The translations under genes were made by a program, and so were the position numbers. The notes below the pieces were generated by a model. The model saw only the letters and a list, made by a program, of their open reading frames with translations. It ran no database searches and had not been told where the DNA came from. A DNA stretch of 64,000 bases from Pterois miles. Taxonomy: Eukaryota; Chordata; Actinopteri; Perciformes; Scorpaenidae. This document shows, piece by piece, positions 12,881 to 25,800 of the stretch (position 1 is its first letter; each line of letters begins with the position of its first letter). The stretch lies in NCBI GenBank assembly GCA_947000775.1, contig CAMQGK010000637.1:16560501-16624500 (forward strand), read 5' to 3'.

Positions 12881-12960
12881 ACCTGAAAAGTCAGACTGCT
12901 GTGAACAACACTACCCTATACCCTACTAAGGACCCAGCTTGGGCTAATCTTACCACAAGG

Positions 12961-13475
12961 CAGTGATAGAAAGTAACTAAGTACATTTACTTAAGTATTG
13001 TCCTTAAGTACATTTTGAAGTACTTATACTTATCAACTTGTGTATTTATATTTTATTCTACTTTATACTTTTTCTCCACTCCATCTCAGAGGAAAATATT
13101 GTACTTTTTACTCCATCACGTTTATCTGAGAGCTTTAGTTTTTGGTTACTTTGACGATTCAGGATAGTAATAAAAAAGATAACCGACAGATTAATTATGG
13201 TGTATTGTTATAGGTTAAGTTATGTGGAAGGATATAAATTTGTCCAACTTTACCAGCTGCAACATTAAAGTGATGAATACATGAATTCATCAATCATTAT
13301 AACCCAGTAATACACAACAGTTTTATTTTGAAATGGGCCATTCTGTATACTTTTAGTACTTTAATTATATTTTGATGCTGATACTTTTGTACCTCTACCT
13401 GTAAGAGAGCATTGGTACACTGTGGTATTGCTACATCTACTTAAGTAAAATATTTGAATACTTTTTCCACCACTT
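12961..13475. mobile_element. Short inverted-repeat element, family B
   Basis: Starts 'agaaagtaactaagtacatt' and ends with an inverted match '...ttgaatactttttccaccac'. No coding capacity. Related elements lie at 21629-22310, 36556-37293 and inside 44793-45855. Probably a non-autonomous DNA transposon. Confidence 0.7.
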
Positions 13476-13627
13476 CCACAAGGTCTCTCAGTTACGTAGT
13501 TGTTACGGAAATGTTCACATTTTCATTCCTTTGACGAGTTTAAAGAGCTTGTTCACGTTGGCTTAAATAGGAAACTCTAAATCTCAACTACAGTATATGC
13601 ATAATTTATATAACATAACCATGTTAG

Positions 13628-13857
13628 AGTCAGATAACACGTCATTGGATCAATTAAGAGGACAGACGCAACCAGGTAGGTCCCACCGTTTATTAGTCCG
13701 TCATCACTTTATTATTATTATTTCATCATTTCAAGTCATTTTTCTGCCATTCACACACATTTGTATTTGTATTTGCCATGAGCTTTCATATGTTGTCATG
13801 TTTAATTAACTACAATTAATATAGTAGTTTGATGAAAATTAGTAATATATCTGTTCT
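13628..13857 (+). repeat. Direct repeat, copy 2 (possible leader exon)
   Basis: Second copy of 11986-12213, offset 1,642 bp. The donor-like site falls at 13675|13676, only 278 bp before the coding start exon. Differences are scattered substitutions and one small indel. Confidence 0.75.
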
Positions 13858-13952
13858 AACCATGTAACCATGTTGATACACAGCAGGTATACACAAGGCT
13901 TTCTAATGGTTGGGTGAACGGATGATTCTCATATATTATGTCGTCATTTCAG

Positions 13953-14027
13953 CCTCCTCTGATGGCCTTCTTCCGGCAGCTGAAGCTTCTTCTCTGGAAG
14001 AATGGGCTGACAGTCCTCAGACAGCCA
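13953..14027 (+). CDS. abca12: abca12 exon 1 (start codon)
   Basis: Acceptor atttcag at 13952; nine untranslated bases, then ATG at 13962-13964 with G at +4. Encodes 22 residues ending LRQP, as in human ABCA12 (KRQP). Donor gtgagt, phase 0. The acceptor implies an upstream non-coding exon. Confidence 0.9.
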
Positions 14028-17000
14028 GTGAGTATAACTTTATTTCCATATAAACACACAGATCCTTAAAGGGGACATATTATGTCATGAAAAACTCCCT
14101 TTTTCAGTGTTTGTGCACATATACACTCCTGATCAAAATCTTAAGACCAATTAAAAAATTGCAAGAATTTACATTTTGCACTGTTGTATCTTAAGAAGGT
14201 TCTAAGTAGTTTCAAAATGCAAAAAGAAGAAATGAGAGCAAGAGACTAAATGTTTTGAGCAGGCAATTTATTGAAAAGAACAATTTAACTAAAATAGGCT
14301 GTTCATCAGCTGATCAAAAGTTTAAGACCATAGCTCAAAAAAAACCCTAAAACAGAAATTAAAGTCTCAAAAACAGACTCAGTAATGAGTAGCTCCACCA
14401 TTATTGTTGATCACTTCAAAAATTCGTGTTGGCATGCTTGATGCGAGTGTTTCCAAAAGGCTTGTAGGAATGTTGCTCCAAGTGGTGAAGATGGCTTCAC
14501 GAAGGGCATCCACTGTCTGGAACTGATGTCCATTTTTGTAAACTTCCCTTGCCATCCATCCCCAAATGTTCTCAATTGGATTTAGATCAGGGGAACATGC
14601 AGGATGATCCAAAAGAGTGATGTTATTCTCCTGAAAAAAATCCTTTGTCAGACAGGCATTGTGAATTGCAGCATTGTCTTGCTGAAAAACCCAGTCATCA
14701 CCACACAGACGAGGGCCCTCAGTCATGAGGGATGCCCGCTGCAACATCTCCACGTAGCCAGCTGCTGTTTGACGCCCCTGCACAACCTGGACTCCATTGT
14801 TCCATTGAAGGAAAAAGCACCCCAGATCATGATGGCGCCCCCTCCGCTGTGCCGTGTTGAAAAAAATCTCAGGTGGCATCTCCTTGTCATGCCAGTAGCG
14901 TTGGAAGCCATCAGGACCATCAAGGTTAAATTTTTTCTCATCAGAGAATAAAACTTTCTTCCAACTTTGAACGTCCCATGTTTGGTGCTCCCTTGCAAAG
15001 GCCAAACGGGCAATTTTGTGGCGTTGAAGGAGACGTGGCCTTTGAAGACGTTTTTTGTTTTTGAAGCCGTTCCTTTGCAGATGCCGTCTGATGGTTATTG
15101 GGCTGCAGTCAGCACCAGTAATGGCCTTAATTTGGGATGAGGATCGTCCCGTGTCTTGACAGACAGCCATGCGGATCCTCCGGCTCAGTGCCGGTGAAAT
15201 TTTTTTGGGTCTACCACTTGATTTTTTTGTTCCATAAACCTCAGGATCTTTTAAGAAATGCAAAATGACTGTCTTACTGCGTCCAACCTCAGCAGCGATG
15301 GCACGCTGTGAGAGGCCTTGTCTATGCAGCTCAACAATCCTGCCACGTTCGAAGGCAGTGAGTTTTTCTGCTTTTCCCATCAAGAGGTCTTGACAGTGTG
15401 ATTACTTGACAGAAAATGACATGGAATCCAAATTTTTGCACAGATTTGGGCTTTTAAAGGATGTGGTCTTAAACTTTTGATCAGCTGATGAACAGCCTAT
15501 TTCAGTTAAATTGTTCTTTTCAATAAATTGCCTGCTCAAAACATTTGGTCTCTTGTTCCCATTTCTTCTTTTTGCATTTTGAAACTCTACTTAGAACCTT
15601 CTTAAGATACAACAGTGCAAAATGCAAATTCTTGCAATTTTTTAACTGGTCTTAAGATTTTGATCAGGAGTGTATTTGGGTGTCTGGTGTGCCTACCAGC
15701 CCTCAAATAGGGCTGCACAATTTTGCGTGATTTTGAGGAATGATTTTTTTTACATCACTATTCTCATTTTCACTGAAAACATTAAAATGATGATGTTGTT
15801 ATTTTTGTGGGGATCTATACCAAAGATGTTTTCTTAAGTCTGTAGAATATGATGTGTAGGTCAGGACATCTCTGCAGCGTCAAAATAACTAATTTAAAAT
15901 GGTATTTTTACACACTTTTCACCTTTAACAAATACTGCACCTCCTGCGATTTAAAAATTGCAGTATGCCATATTGCGATTTTGATAAAATTTTGATTAAT
16001 TGTGTAGCCCTACCCACAGACTGTGAAGTGAGATAACCCAGTCAATTTTTTTGTCAATCTCGGACCCCATCAGCTATTGATCTGATGATGGATAAGCCTC
16101 TGGGGACAAGGGGCTATATTTCTTGGGCTCAGGAAATATCTATGCCAAGACTTCCTTTTGCACGTGCTGCTTATTGTTTATGGTACAATTAGCAACTTAA
16201 CATGCGCGACTGGAGTTGGAGTTAAGAGACAATGTGTTTGTTTCACAAGTAGCCAGTTTACAAGCTAATGTTGAGCCAAAAAAAAGCTAAATCATCATCA
16301 GACGAGAGTCGGTGGGTTCCCAGGTTACATTTCAGCCAATCTTGTCCTGTTGCCAACAGATACTACAGGTGAATGCAGAATCTGTTTATAGGGATTATTT
16401 TCTTTTCTGTGATTCAACAAGCCATTTGGATCCCCTTGTTATGTCACATGCAGGTTCATTAGAATATATTGCCCACTGCTGGACACCTCTTCCTAACTGG
16501 ACGCGATGCAAACAAGGAAACATCAGATTGTTTCAGTCTTTCCCAATAAAGATAACCTAACCTGCTCTGTGAGTCAGCGGACAGGCAAACCAACATGGTG
16601 CCTGTTTGAAAAACCACTCGCCCTGGCTCTATTCATGCAGAGTTTCTCGCACCTCCGACTTATTTTCACTGGTCAAAATCGACACTGTCAGGAACTGCCA
16701 GTTAATCAATATCTGTATTACATAGAGACCGATGTCGTTCGCACTATTTCTCCACAGTTTTTCTTGCTCCATTCGAAATGCTCGGTCGCTGTATGTTTGG
16801 AAGAAGTGTGAGAACTACTTTTGTAAAGGCGCACAGTGTTTTTCTCGCAAGCCAATCTGAGCAGACTGGGCTTTTTCAGGAGGGCGTCTTAAATAGACAG
16901 GCGCTAAAACAGAGAATTTCAGACAGAGGGTGAATACAGGTGTATTCAGACAGACATTGTCAGAATATAATGTGTTTTTTGAAAATTAAAGCATGTAAAC

Positions 17001-19711
17001 ATGTTCTAATAGAAACCCAAAATACAAGTATGACCCTGGAAATGAGCATGACATGTCCTCCGAATGAAAGATTGTGGGGATAAATCACATAAATAACAAC
17101 ACCTTTACAGATGGGACACTCTATATTTCAGAAATATTGAACCATGGATCACTAAAAATGTACAGTATATATTTGCTGTATCATTTGTGAAATGAATGCT
17201 TCATAAATTGCTGTATGATATCTTGTGTTATAGCTGTGGTCCCTGACTCTGATCGCCTGGCCTGTGCTCATCTTCACCATCATCGCTGTGACCCGCAAAC
17301 AGTTTCCTCCGATAGAAAAAGATGCATGTAAGTGTAAAACTGCACAGAAAACCAGTGCTGTGATCTACATGTAGGTCCATGTTTTGTTACTGATATACAT
17401 ACATATGCACATGATCAATTGCAAACAAGATGATGCTGTACAAACTAAATAAATCGTCTGAAAATCTTGTTAAGCCTATAAACTGCCCTGGCACTACTGA
17501 AGAATTACATCTTAATACCTATAGCTACAATGTGTTTTCAGAGTATTAAACTAAAGATTTTTTGGCCGCCATCCGCCATTAAATGAGTCTGACGGTATCT
17601 TAGACTAGAAGCAAAATCTGAAACTAGCAAACCAAAGGGAAAGGTCCAGTTGGCTAAAGTTTAACACAGTGTTGACTTGACGTGGCCCGCAGGGTGTTTG
17701 TTTGGCATCTAAAGGATGGCAGCTGAACACTTGGAAATTCCAGTTTCACAATCAAAGTAGACAAGTGGAAAGTTCAACCGCAACATGAGTAGTCCTTAAG
17801 ATATGGGCCTTTCCCCTCACTGCTGACATGGTGTTTGTACTCCCTTTACTTTTTAAGCCCAGCTGACTGAGAGCCCATTAATACATCTTAAATGAATGTG
17901 GGTAAAGGTGCATAAGGAGGGAGTGTTATATACTGCGTGTGTTTCTGCCTTTGTGTGGCCATCTACGAGCGCAGATGAGTAGTTGGTTAGAGAGGGCAGG
18001 GCAAAAATTGCAACCAGCTGGTATGAGTAAACATACCACAAACCTTTCACTTACCAGTAAACCTGTTTTTTTAGCAAATAAGCTTCAAACTCACAAAAGG
18101 ACATTTGATAACAGCATCATTTTAAGAGAACTGCATCCTCCAATGCTGCTTGTTAGTATGTGTATATTTTTTGCATCATGTACAACATCAGTAAAACGAA
18201 CAACATAATAACAACCACATTACTTAGTTCTGGTATTCATTAACTTTTGTCAGTTCAGTCTTTTTTGATAGATAAGATTCTGTGGTTGCAGATCTTCACA
18301 TTCACATGTAATTTAATAACCCCAGTGTATCTGAACAATAGGGCCTCTCCTCCCCTGCTGTTTATTCAGGCTGGTGGTTTTGTTTTGGGCCACACCCAGG
18401 ACAGAATAGGTAGTGTTGCAAACTATGAACATAATGTCCCTCACAGAACTATTCAGTGCTATTATGTCATGCCTTGTGATTATTAAAAAAAGTATGATAA
18501 CTATAAGATAGACCTTGTTGTATTTGGAGGCATGTGCTAAAGAGACATATATGCAGACTCCAAATGATTTGCTTTTGGTAGTAATGCTCTTAACTCCTGA
18601 AAAACAAGCACCATTATTAAATTTGTGCCTCTCACAGTTTCATTTTGAATGTATGTTTTTTTCCCTTTGTTGAATGCTAGTTTAAATATTGTTTATCGTG
18701 TTTATTTTTTTGAATAAGACCTCGTAATACATACTGAATCCGCACCCAATTATCATGATAGTTTCAAATCGGGAGATAGGTGAATCATCCCAGTGCTACT
18801 GTTTCTCTCTGGATATGTAAATTTTTCTTTAATTCTGGAGGCGTTGACCCTGAAGTCTGGTGTTAATTCAGTTTCTCAATTAGTTTATATGCCCTTAGGT
18901 TTCATAATGTCTTCCACCAATACATTACTAAGCGTAGTCAAACACTGTTTGCTCGGCTGTTATTCTCTTTCAGAGCAATGTTTTGTGTTTGGTTGCACTC
19001 TGAGATAATAATGATAATGAATACCAGCATGGCGTTGAACCATGCAGTCAGCCTAGTCACAGTGGCTTGACTGAAACTTGATCTTCACATCTCTTTTTCT
19101 TTGCTGTGAATTAAAGCAATTGCTGAGATTGTTTTCATTCATTGGCAGCGATACAGACAAATGGAAATGAGCTCAGGCTCCTGATGTTGTGGTCAGATAT
19201 CCCAACAAGGCAACAACTTGTCTAACAGAAATGAATAACAACTTGGGCCAATATGTAAAAAAGCATTTTGAGCCAAAACGCAGCTCTAAAAAAAACAGTG
19301 AATTCATCCAAAATGCAAACTTTCAGCGAGTTTCTGATGCATGTGTTACCTTTTTAACCTCCCTGCAACATTGTTGAACAGTATGCAGTAATTATGATTT
19401 GTCTACTATAACTACTATATATGCAGTAGTTAATGATATGACATTGGCTTGTAATCTAACTATAAGTCACTTCAAGTAGTTTTAGAATTTTGTTTGACAG
19501 TTCATCGGTCAAACCAACGTTGTCATCTTGTCTCCTCCAGGTTTTGTGGGACCCAGAAACCTACCCAGCGCAGGCTTCTTCCCTTTCCTGCAGACCCTCA
19601 TGTGCAACACAGACAGCACCTGTCGCAACACATCTGTGTCACTGGACTCGGAGGCATTCAAGTCAACTAAGAGAGCCAAAGGGGGTGAAAGGTACCCCAC
19701 TTTCAGCACTA

Positions 19712-19808
<97 letters not shown>

Positions 19809-22800
19809 AATATAAAACTTTGTTGTGTTAAACATAGTGAATGTCTCTAGTGGCTCTATTGGTGTCATATGATATTAAAAAAAATGTTGTATATTGAGTC
19901 ACAAAGGAGGGACACACCCCAGCTTGACAGCATCTCATGGGATGATTAATGAGTATACAGTATGTACCAACAGAAACATCTTCCTGTGGAGGATGGGAAG
20001 TGAAGAAGCTGAATATTATTAATTAATATTTTTTTAAGGTAGCTCTGCTTTTTGGCTATTTTTCTGTTATTTGTTATAAAGATGTATGACTGATGGCTCA
20101 TAACTTGTTTCTTTTAAAACAACTCTGTCAACTCAACAGGCACCTTTGTGTATTAAAACCGGTATACACTGTGTTAACTAGTGCAGTGTGTGGAAATGGC
20201 TTCGAAATGTTTTCTCTACTTTTATCTACTGTTATCTAAGCTGTTGCATCACGGAAATATAAATTCCAGCCGACATAAGAATGAAGGCAGCTGGTAGAAA
20301 ACCTGTTTGTGTAACCCTTAACATACTGATGAGTGATGCCCAGCTGCTGTCTATGGAAAAAAACTGTCAAGACAGACTGTTGTTTAAGGTCACATTCATT
20401 TGGCTGGTCATATTTTAATCGCCTCTTTGACTCTGTGTGACAGGCCGCACTCGTATCGAGAGACAAATGTTTTTAACTTCGCTGTCCTCAAGAACTACAG
20501 AAGAGATTCAGAAGCACTGATTGAGACTTTGAGCAACATTTTGGGTATGTTATCCTCAATCACAGACCCTCCTTGCTATGTTCAATGACAAAATCACATT
20601 TTCATGTTTTCATGTTATGGCACAGACAACCATCTGATGATGTTTTGTAGCTGAGACCTATTATAGACTAGCTACGCTCTGTACATTAGGAAGACTAAAT
20701 CAATTTCTTGAAGATTAGCCTTAATGTTATGAAACAAACAAGAATCTTATTGAACTTCTTAAAGGAATAGTTTGACATTTTTGGAAATACACTTATTCAC
20801 TTCCTTGCTGAGTGTTAGATGAGAAGGTCAGTATCTATCTGCTCAACTAGCCAACCCGGTCTCGCTCCCAACTCGTCAATTACCTCCGATTGGACAGCGC
20901 CCATCAGCATTGGAAACTGAGGTGACCTTTAGAGACAGTACATGATGAACCGGGCTTTGAGCTTAAACCTACTTGCAGCATTATTTATTGGAGCAAGTGA
21001 TGTAGTATTATTAGCATTAAGCACTAAGGACGGGCGGAAGGTGTGGTGGCTGGATTAAACAAAGACTTTCAACCAGGAGACCTGTGTTCATGTCCCCTGT
21101 GAAGCTAAAAGTTATCTTGACTTATTTTGCCACATTAGTTGTTAGTCAGGTGACTCAATCGTCATTAGAGTCATTACTTGTGACTTATTATTGCCACATG
21201 AGTCACATGAGTCGGAAGTCACGTAGGTGTCCTGTTTCCTAACCCTACTTAGGTGATTGTGTTGCCTAGACCTAACATATCATAAAGTTATTTTGAAAGG
21301 ACAATAGGCATGTAATCAACACATATTGACGAGCTGGGAGTGAGAATGTGTTGATGAGACAAATAGCTCATCATAAAGACTAAACCAGTTAGCCTTTGGT
21401 TAACCATTTTGGTTTTGTACTTTTAGATTAAACAGACAAGATGTGTCGTAGTTAGTTTTAGAGGTGCTGCTAGGCAGATTTAATTTATTTATTCTACCTT
21501 GGAAACAAAGTGAAGCCAGCTGTTTTCCCTCTACCACCAGTCTTTAGGTTAAGCTAAGTTAACTGTCTACTGTTAGCTTCATATTTAACGGACAGATATG
21601 AGAGGGGTTATGACATGTACCTCTAATCAGTGGTGGAGGAAGTATTTAGATCCTTAAGTAAAATACCACACTTTAATAATATTCTGTTACAAGTAAAGGT
21701 CCTGCATTGCAAATGTTACTTAAGTAAAAGTATGTAAGTTTTATCAGGAAAGGGAAAATACTTAAAGAATTATAAGTAAGTACTTGATGCCGAAAAAAAT
21801 GCCTTGTGACTGTTATACTAATATATGTCATATCATTAGATTATTATTACTTATACATTAATGTAAAAGCAGGATTTTATTGCAACTAATAATTATGTTC
21901 ATTATGGATTAATCGGCTGATTATTTTCTCCATTAATTGATTGATTGGTTGATTTGTAAAAATCTGAATATAGCCAACCGACAGTCCAAACACTGATGTT
22001 AGTACTAATATGTTACAATTATTAACATTATTAAAAGGAAAAGCAGCAAATCCCCATATCTGAGAAGCTGAAACCATGAAACATTTCATGCATTTCACTC
22101 TTCTAGAGTAGTTTAATATTTTGCAAAAAAAAAAAAATTTAAAATCCTTCAAATGTTTTTAATGTTAAAACTTTGTAAAGTAACTAAAGCTAGCATCAAT
22201 GTAGTGGAGCAAAAACATAATTTTTCCCTCTGAAATGTAGTAAATAGAATTAGAAAGTACCATTAAAAAGAAAGTAAAGAATAAATATACTTAGTTATGG
22301 TCCTCCAGTGTTTCTAATTCTGCGAGAAAGTAATAAAACATATTTTCCAAAATGTTGAAATATTACTTTAAGAACCAGACTTTTCTAAAATTTGGTCCTA
22401 AAAATGTTCAAGCCCATCCTCATGTTTGTGTTATAAGGTGACTGATATCAGGTACTACTTTTTAAACTTATTTTGTGTTCTTGTTTTAAAGGTCCATCTC
22501 AACAAAAAAGCTCTCATAATGTCTCTCACATGAACCCCATGAACACTACATTTCTGGGAGATCAGGTGGGTATTAATATAATAGGAGCAACACAACTGCT
22601 GAGAATAAAGAACAGCCTGTTTACTTAATCAAGTCAATCACAGGATAAAAAGCTTGTTTGGTCTCTTCTGTAAAGGTCATTGTTAACAATGAGGCCTTAT
22701 CCTCTGACAAAAAAGGGCTTATAGGCGTGCCTGAAGGGTTTATTTAAAATATAAATGTGTCTATATTATATTTATTTATATTATACATTTATCAGTGGTA

Positions 22801-25800
22801 TAACATTATGTTTGAGCAGAATGGGGAACGTGTTCTAGCAGCAGTAGCCAATAAAGATTTGGAGAGTAGTACAGATTTAATTAAATTTAATCCCTCCAGT
22901 ATTTAAACCACTCATTAAAGCATTGTGAAATGACAACACCAGCAGTGATAAGCCATATAATCAAAGAAAAGCAGTATTTTAAACTAATAACTTGCAATAT
23001 ATACTATTTACAAAGTGAATAATGACATCACTGTGGTATACGGTAGATTGCCTTGGTAACACCTCAAAATAATCATCATTAATAAATGGTAAATTCATAG
23101 TTTATTAGAGAGATAATATTTACTGTGTTTTACTGTTAATCAATGAAATGGTAATTAAAATAATATAATTATATATAATATATGTATATATATAAATATA
23201 TATAATATATATATATATATATAATAATTTATATTATTAAAGAAATGTTGCAACACATAACATTTGATATACTATATTAAGGATTTGTTAATGATTACCA
23301 AGTGATTTGTAAACATTTAAAAAAAATGTTTGTAAAACAGCTATAAACATAACAGAGATAGATATTTTTAACACTTAATGGTTGTGTTATGTTAATGGTT
23401 AATAAATCACCTATAAACATTATTTGAATGGGTATTATAAAGTTGCAACTGCTGATTACTATACCTTGTTGAATGGTTAAAAAATACATTGTAAAGCATC
23501 TATAAACAGTTTCTTAAAGGTTTAAAACCATTTCGTAATCATTAAGAAACACTTATGTTAGGTGTGCAACAATAAACTGCCAATAAATTGTTTTTAATGT
23601 AATCAGAATGTAATTGATATCATTTCTTATCAGCTGTGATACAGTGTAGAATTAATTATTTATATTATTAATTATAATTAATAATATAAAGTAGAGTTTA
23701 GTTAGCTATCAGTTCATCATTTAGAAATGGTTATTATAAAGTGTTAGTAAACAATGTGATTTGAAGGTACAATCAGCATTTGTGTTCTAATCTAACAATA
23801 CTGTATGACTTTGGGGATCCCTCCGGGGATTAATAAAGGTTCATCTTATGTTATCTTATCTTTGCCCTTTGAATGAATAACTTCATTTAATGTGTATCTG
23901 AAATCATCTGAATACCTTCAGTAATGCATAACTAATAAACTGAATCCAGGAGGCCTTGAACTTGATGCTGGAGTCAATGAACCAGCTGAAAAGATCCATC
24001 TGCACCATGACGCTTCCCATGATCAACACAACTTCACACAGCTCGCTCTCCTACGCTATGGTCACTTTCTGCAAGTCCAACAACACTGTGTTTGAAGTCT
24101 CGCTCAACACACTCAACCAGGTGAGTGTTTGCTTGCATTCATGTTTCAGCTAATTATGTCTTTTAAATCTGTTTTATGTGGAAAAAAGCATATACGTTTG
24201 TTTTGTTGACTCTGAAATGACCTCTGGTTGTCAGATACTGACGGAGCTGATGCAGACAAAACCAAATGAGACAATGATGGTCGCTGGGGCCGCGGTGACG
24301 GTGTTCAATCAGCTGCAAAATCAGACCTCACTGTGGGAAAGCCTCCTGGCTATTCCCCAGCTCTTCTCCGGTTCTGTTGACCAAGTGCTGGCCAGGGCAG
24401 CGGCCCTACTCACCAACATACAGGGGTAATGTACTTTCTAAGACGGAGCGATTTAAAATGAATGAAAAATAGAATAAAATGACAGGGATAGATGAAGTAT
24501 GCTGGTATGTGGTAGGGCTGGGAGATATGGCCAAAATCTTCTGTCACAATATAAGTAATTTCATATTTCAATAACAATATATATCATGATATCGCATGTT
24601 TTCTGGTAATTCAATAAATAAATAGTCTATATGAAATATCCACATGCTGAAACTTATTTTTGTATACTGTGTGAATTAAATACTTGACAAATGAAAAATA
24701 AAAAAAGATCATACAACAAATAACAGTTGTAACCCGAAATTATAGAGAAAAAATTATATAGATCTAGCCTATATTGTGATCAAATTAATATAGAAATATA
24801 TATAGACATTTTTATATAATTTTGACGATATATATCATGATATTGCCCAGCCCTATTTTGTGTCATACTGAATATTTAATAAAGGCAACGGCACATTGTT
24901 TATTGGTGTTATGGTGGAGTTCACAGTTAGCATAGTTCCTTTAAACAGATTATAAATTCAGTTTTTGCTTCATATTTTATGAGCTCATAATTTCTACAAA
25001 TAGTTTCAAGTGAATGGGTGAAGTGAACCACCTGACATTAAAGGACTGTTAGACAACAGTTTTAGCTTCATACCATACCATTTATGTATGTGTGAAAAAG
25101 AAAAATACTGGCTGTTTTGGCATAAATAGATACCAGTTTAGATACACGGAGGTGTACTCTGTTGGTACTGGCTTTCAAACACTAGATCCAGCCCTGTTTG
25201 CAACCCACAGTATCTGAGACTTTTTTAAGGTTGAGAACAGCAGAGTGTGTTTGTCCAGTCATTAGGTCTGTCAAGTGTTTGCTGCTGGTTCTGTCTTGTT
25301 TTGAGCACTAAATGTTTTTGGTCTCTCTAGCGCTATGAATGTCATCCAAAGCCATTTTCCTGAAGTCGGTGCCTCACTTTCCACGGTGCATCCACTCCTT
25401 GCTGGAGGCATCAACGTAATCCGCTACACTCAAAACTGGCCTGGCAGAGGTAGGCACAGCTGTACTGTACAAACCATATGTCAGCCACAAATATTTGGAT
25501 GTTAATTAAACCACTGATTAAGCTACTTGTTATATCTTTATGATACAGTACAATTTCTTAAAATGCTTTATCACATTGAAGGCAGGCAGTCTTGCTGCTT
25601 TTATAAAGCCACACTATAAACACAATTCACCTTCGTCATGAGAAACAGACACCAACACAGAAAAATGTTGTCAGTCAAGTTTTGTTGACTGACGTCTCAC
25701 CTCGTCATTTGTTTCTGCTCAGATGTGTCTATTTCCCTCGGAGATGTTGTCACGTTGCAGAATGACTCACTAAGTGAGATGGTGAGCCGTGTTCTACGAG

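Larger units (their letters stand above)
14028..17233. other. abca12 intron 1
   Basis: Contains a complete Tc1-type transposon (14124-15672) and, 36 bp further on, a short hAT-like element (15708-16012). The remaining 1.2 kb shows nothing recognisable. Confidence 0.8.

Noticed and set aside
12598..12966. 122-codon ORF rich in YISVYI-type repeats
   Set aside because: Translation of the minisatellite and palindrome, not a gene.
19490..19831. ORFs with long YIYI runs (also at 60272-60508)
   Set aside because: Translations of (AT)n microsatellites.
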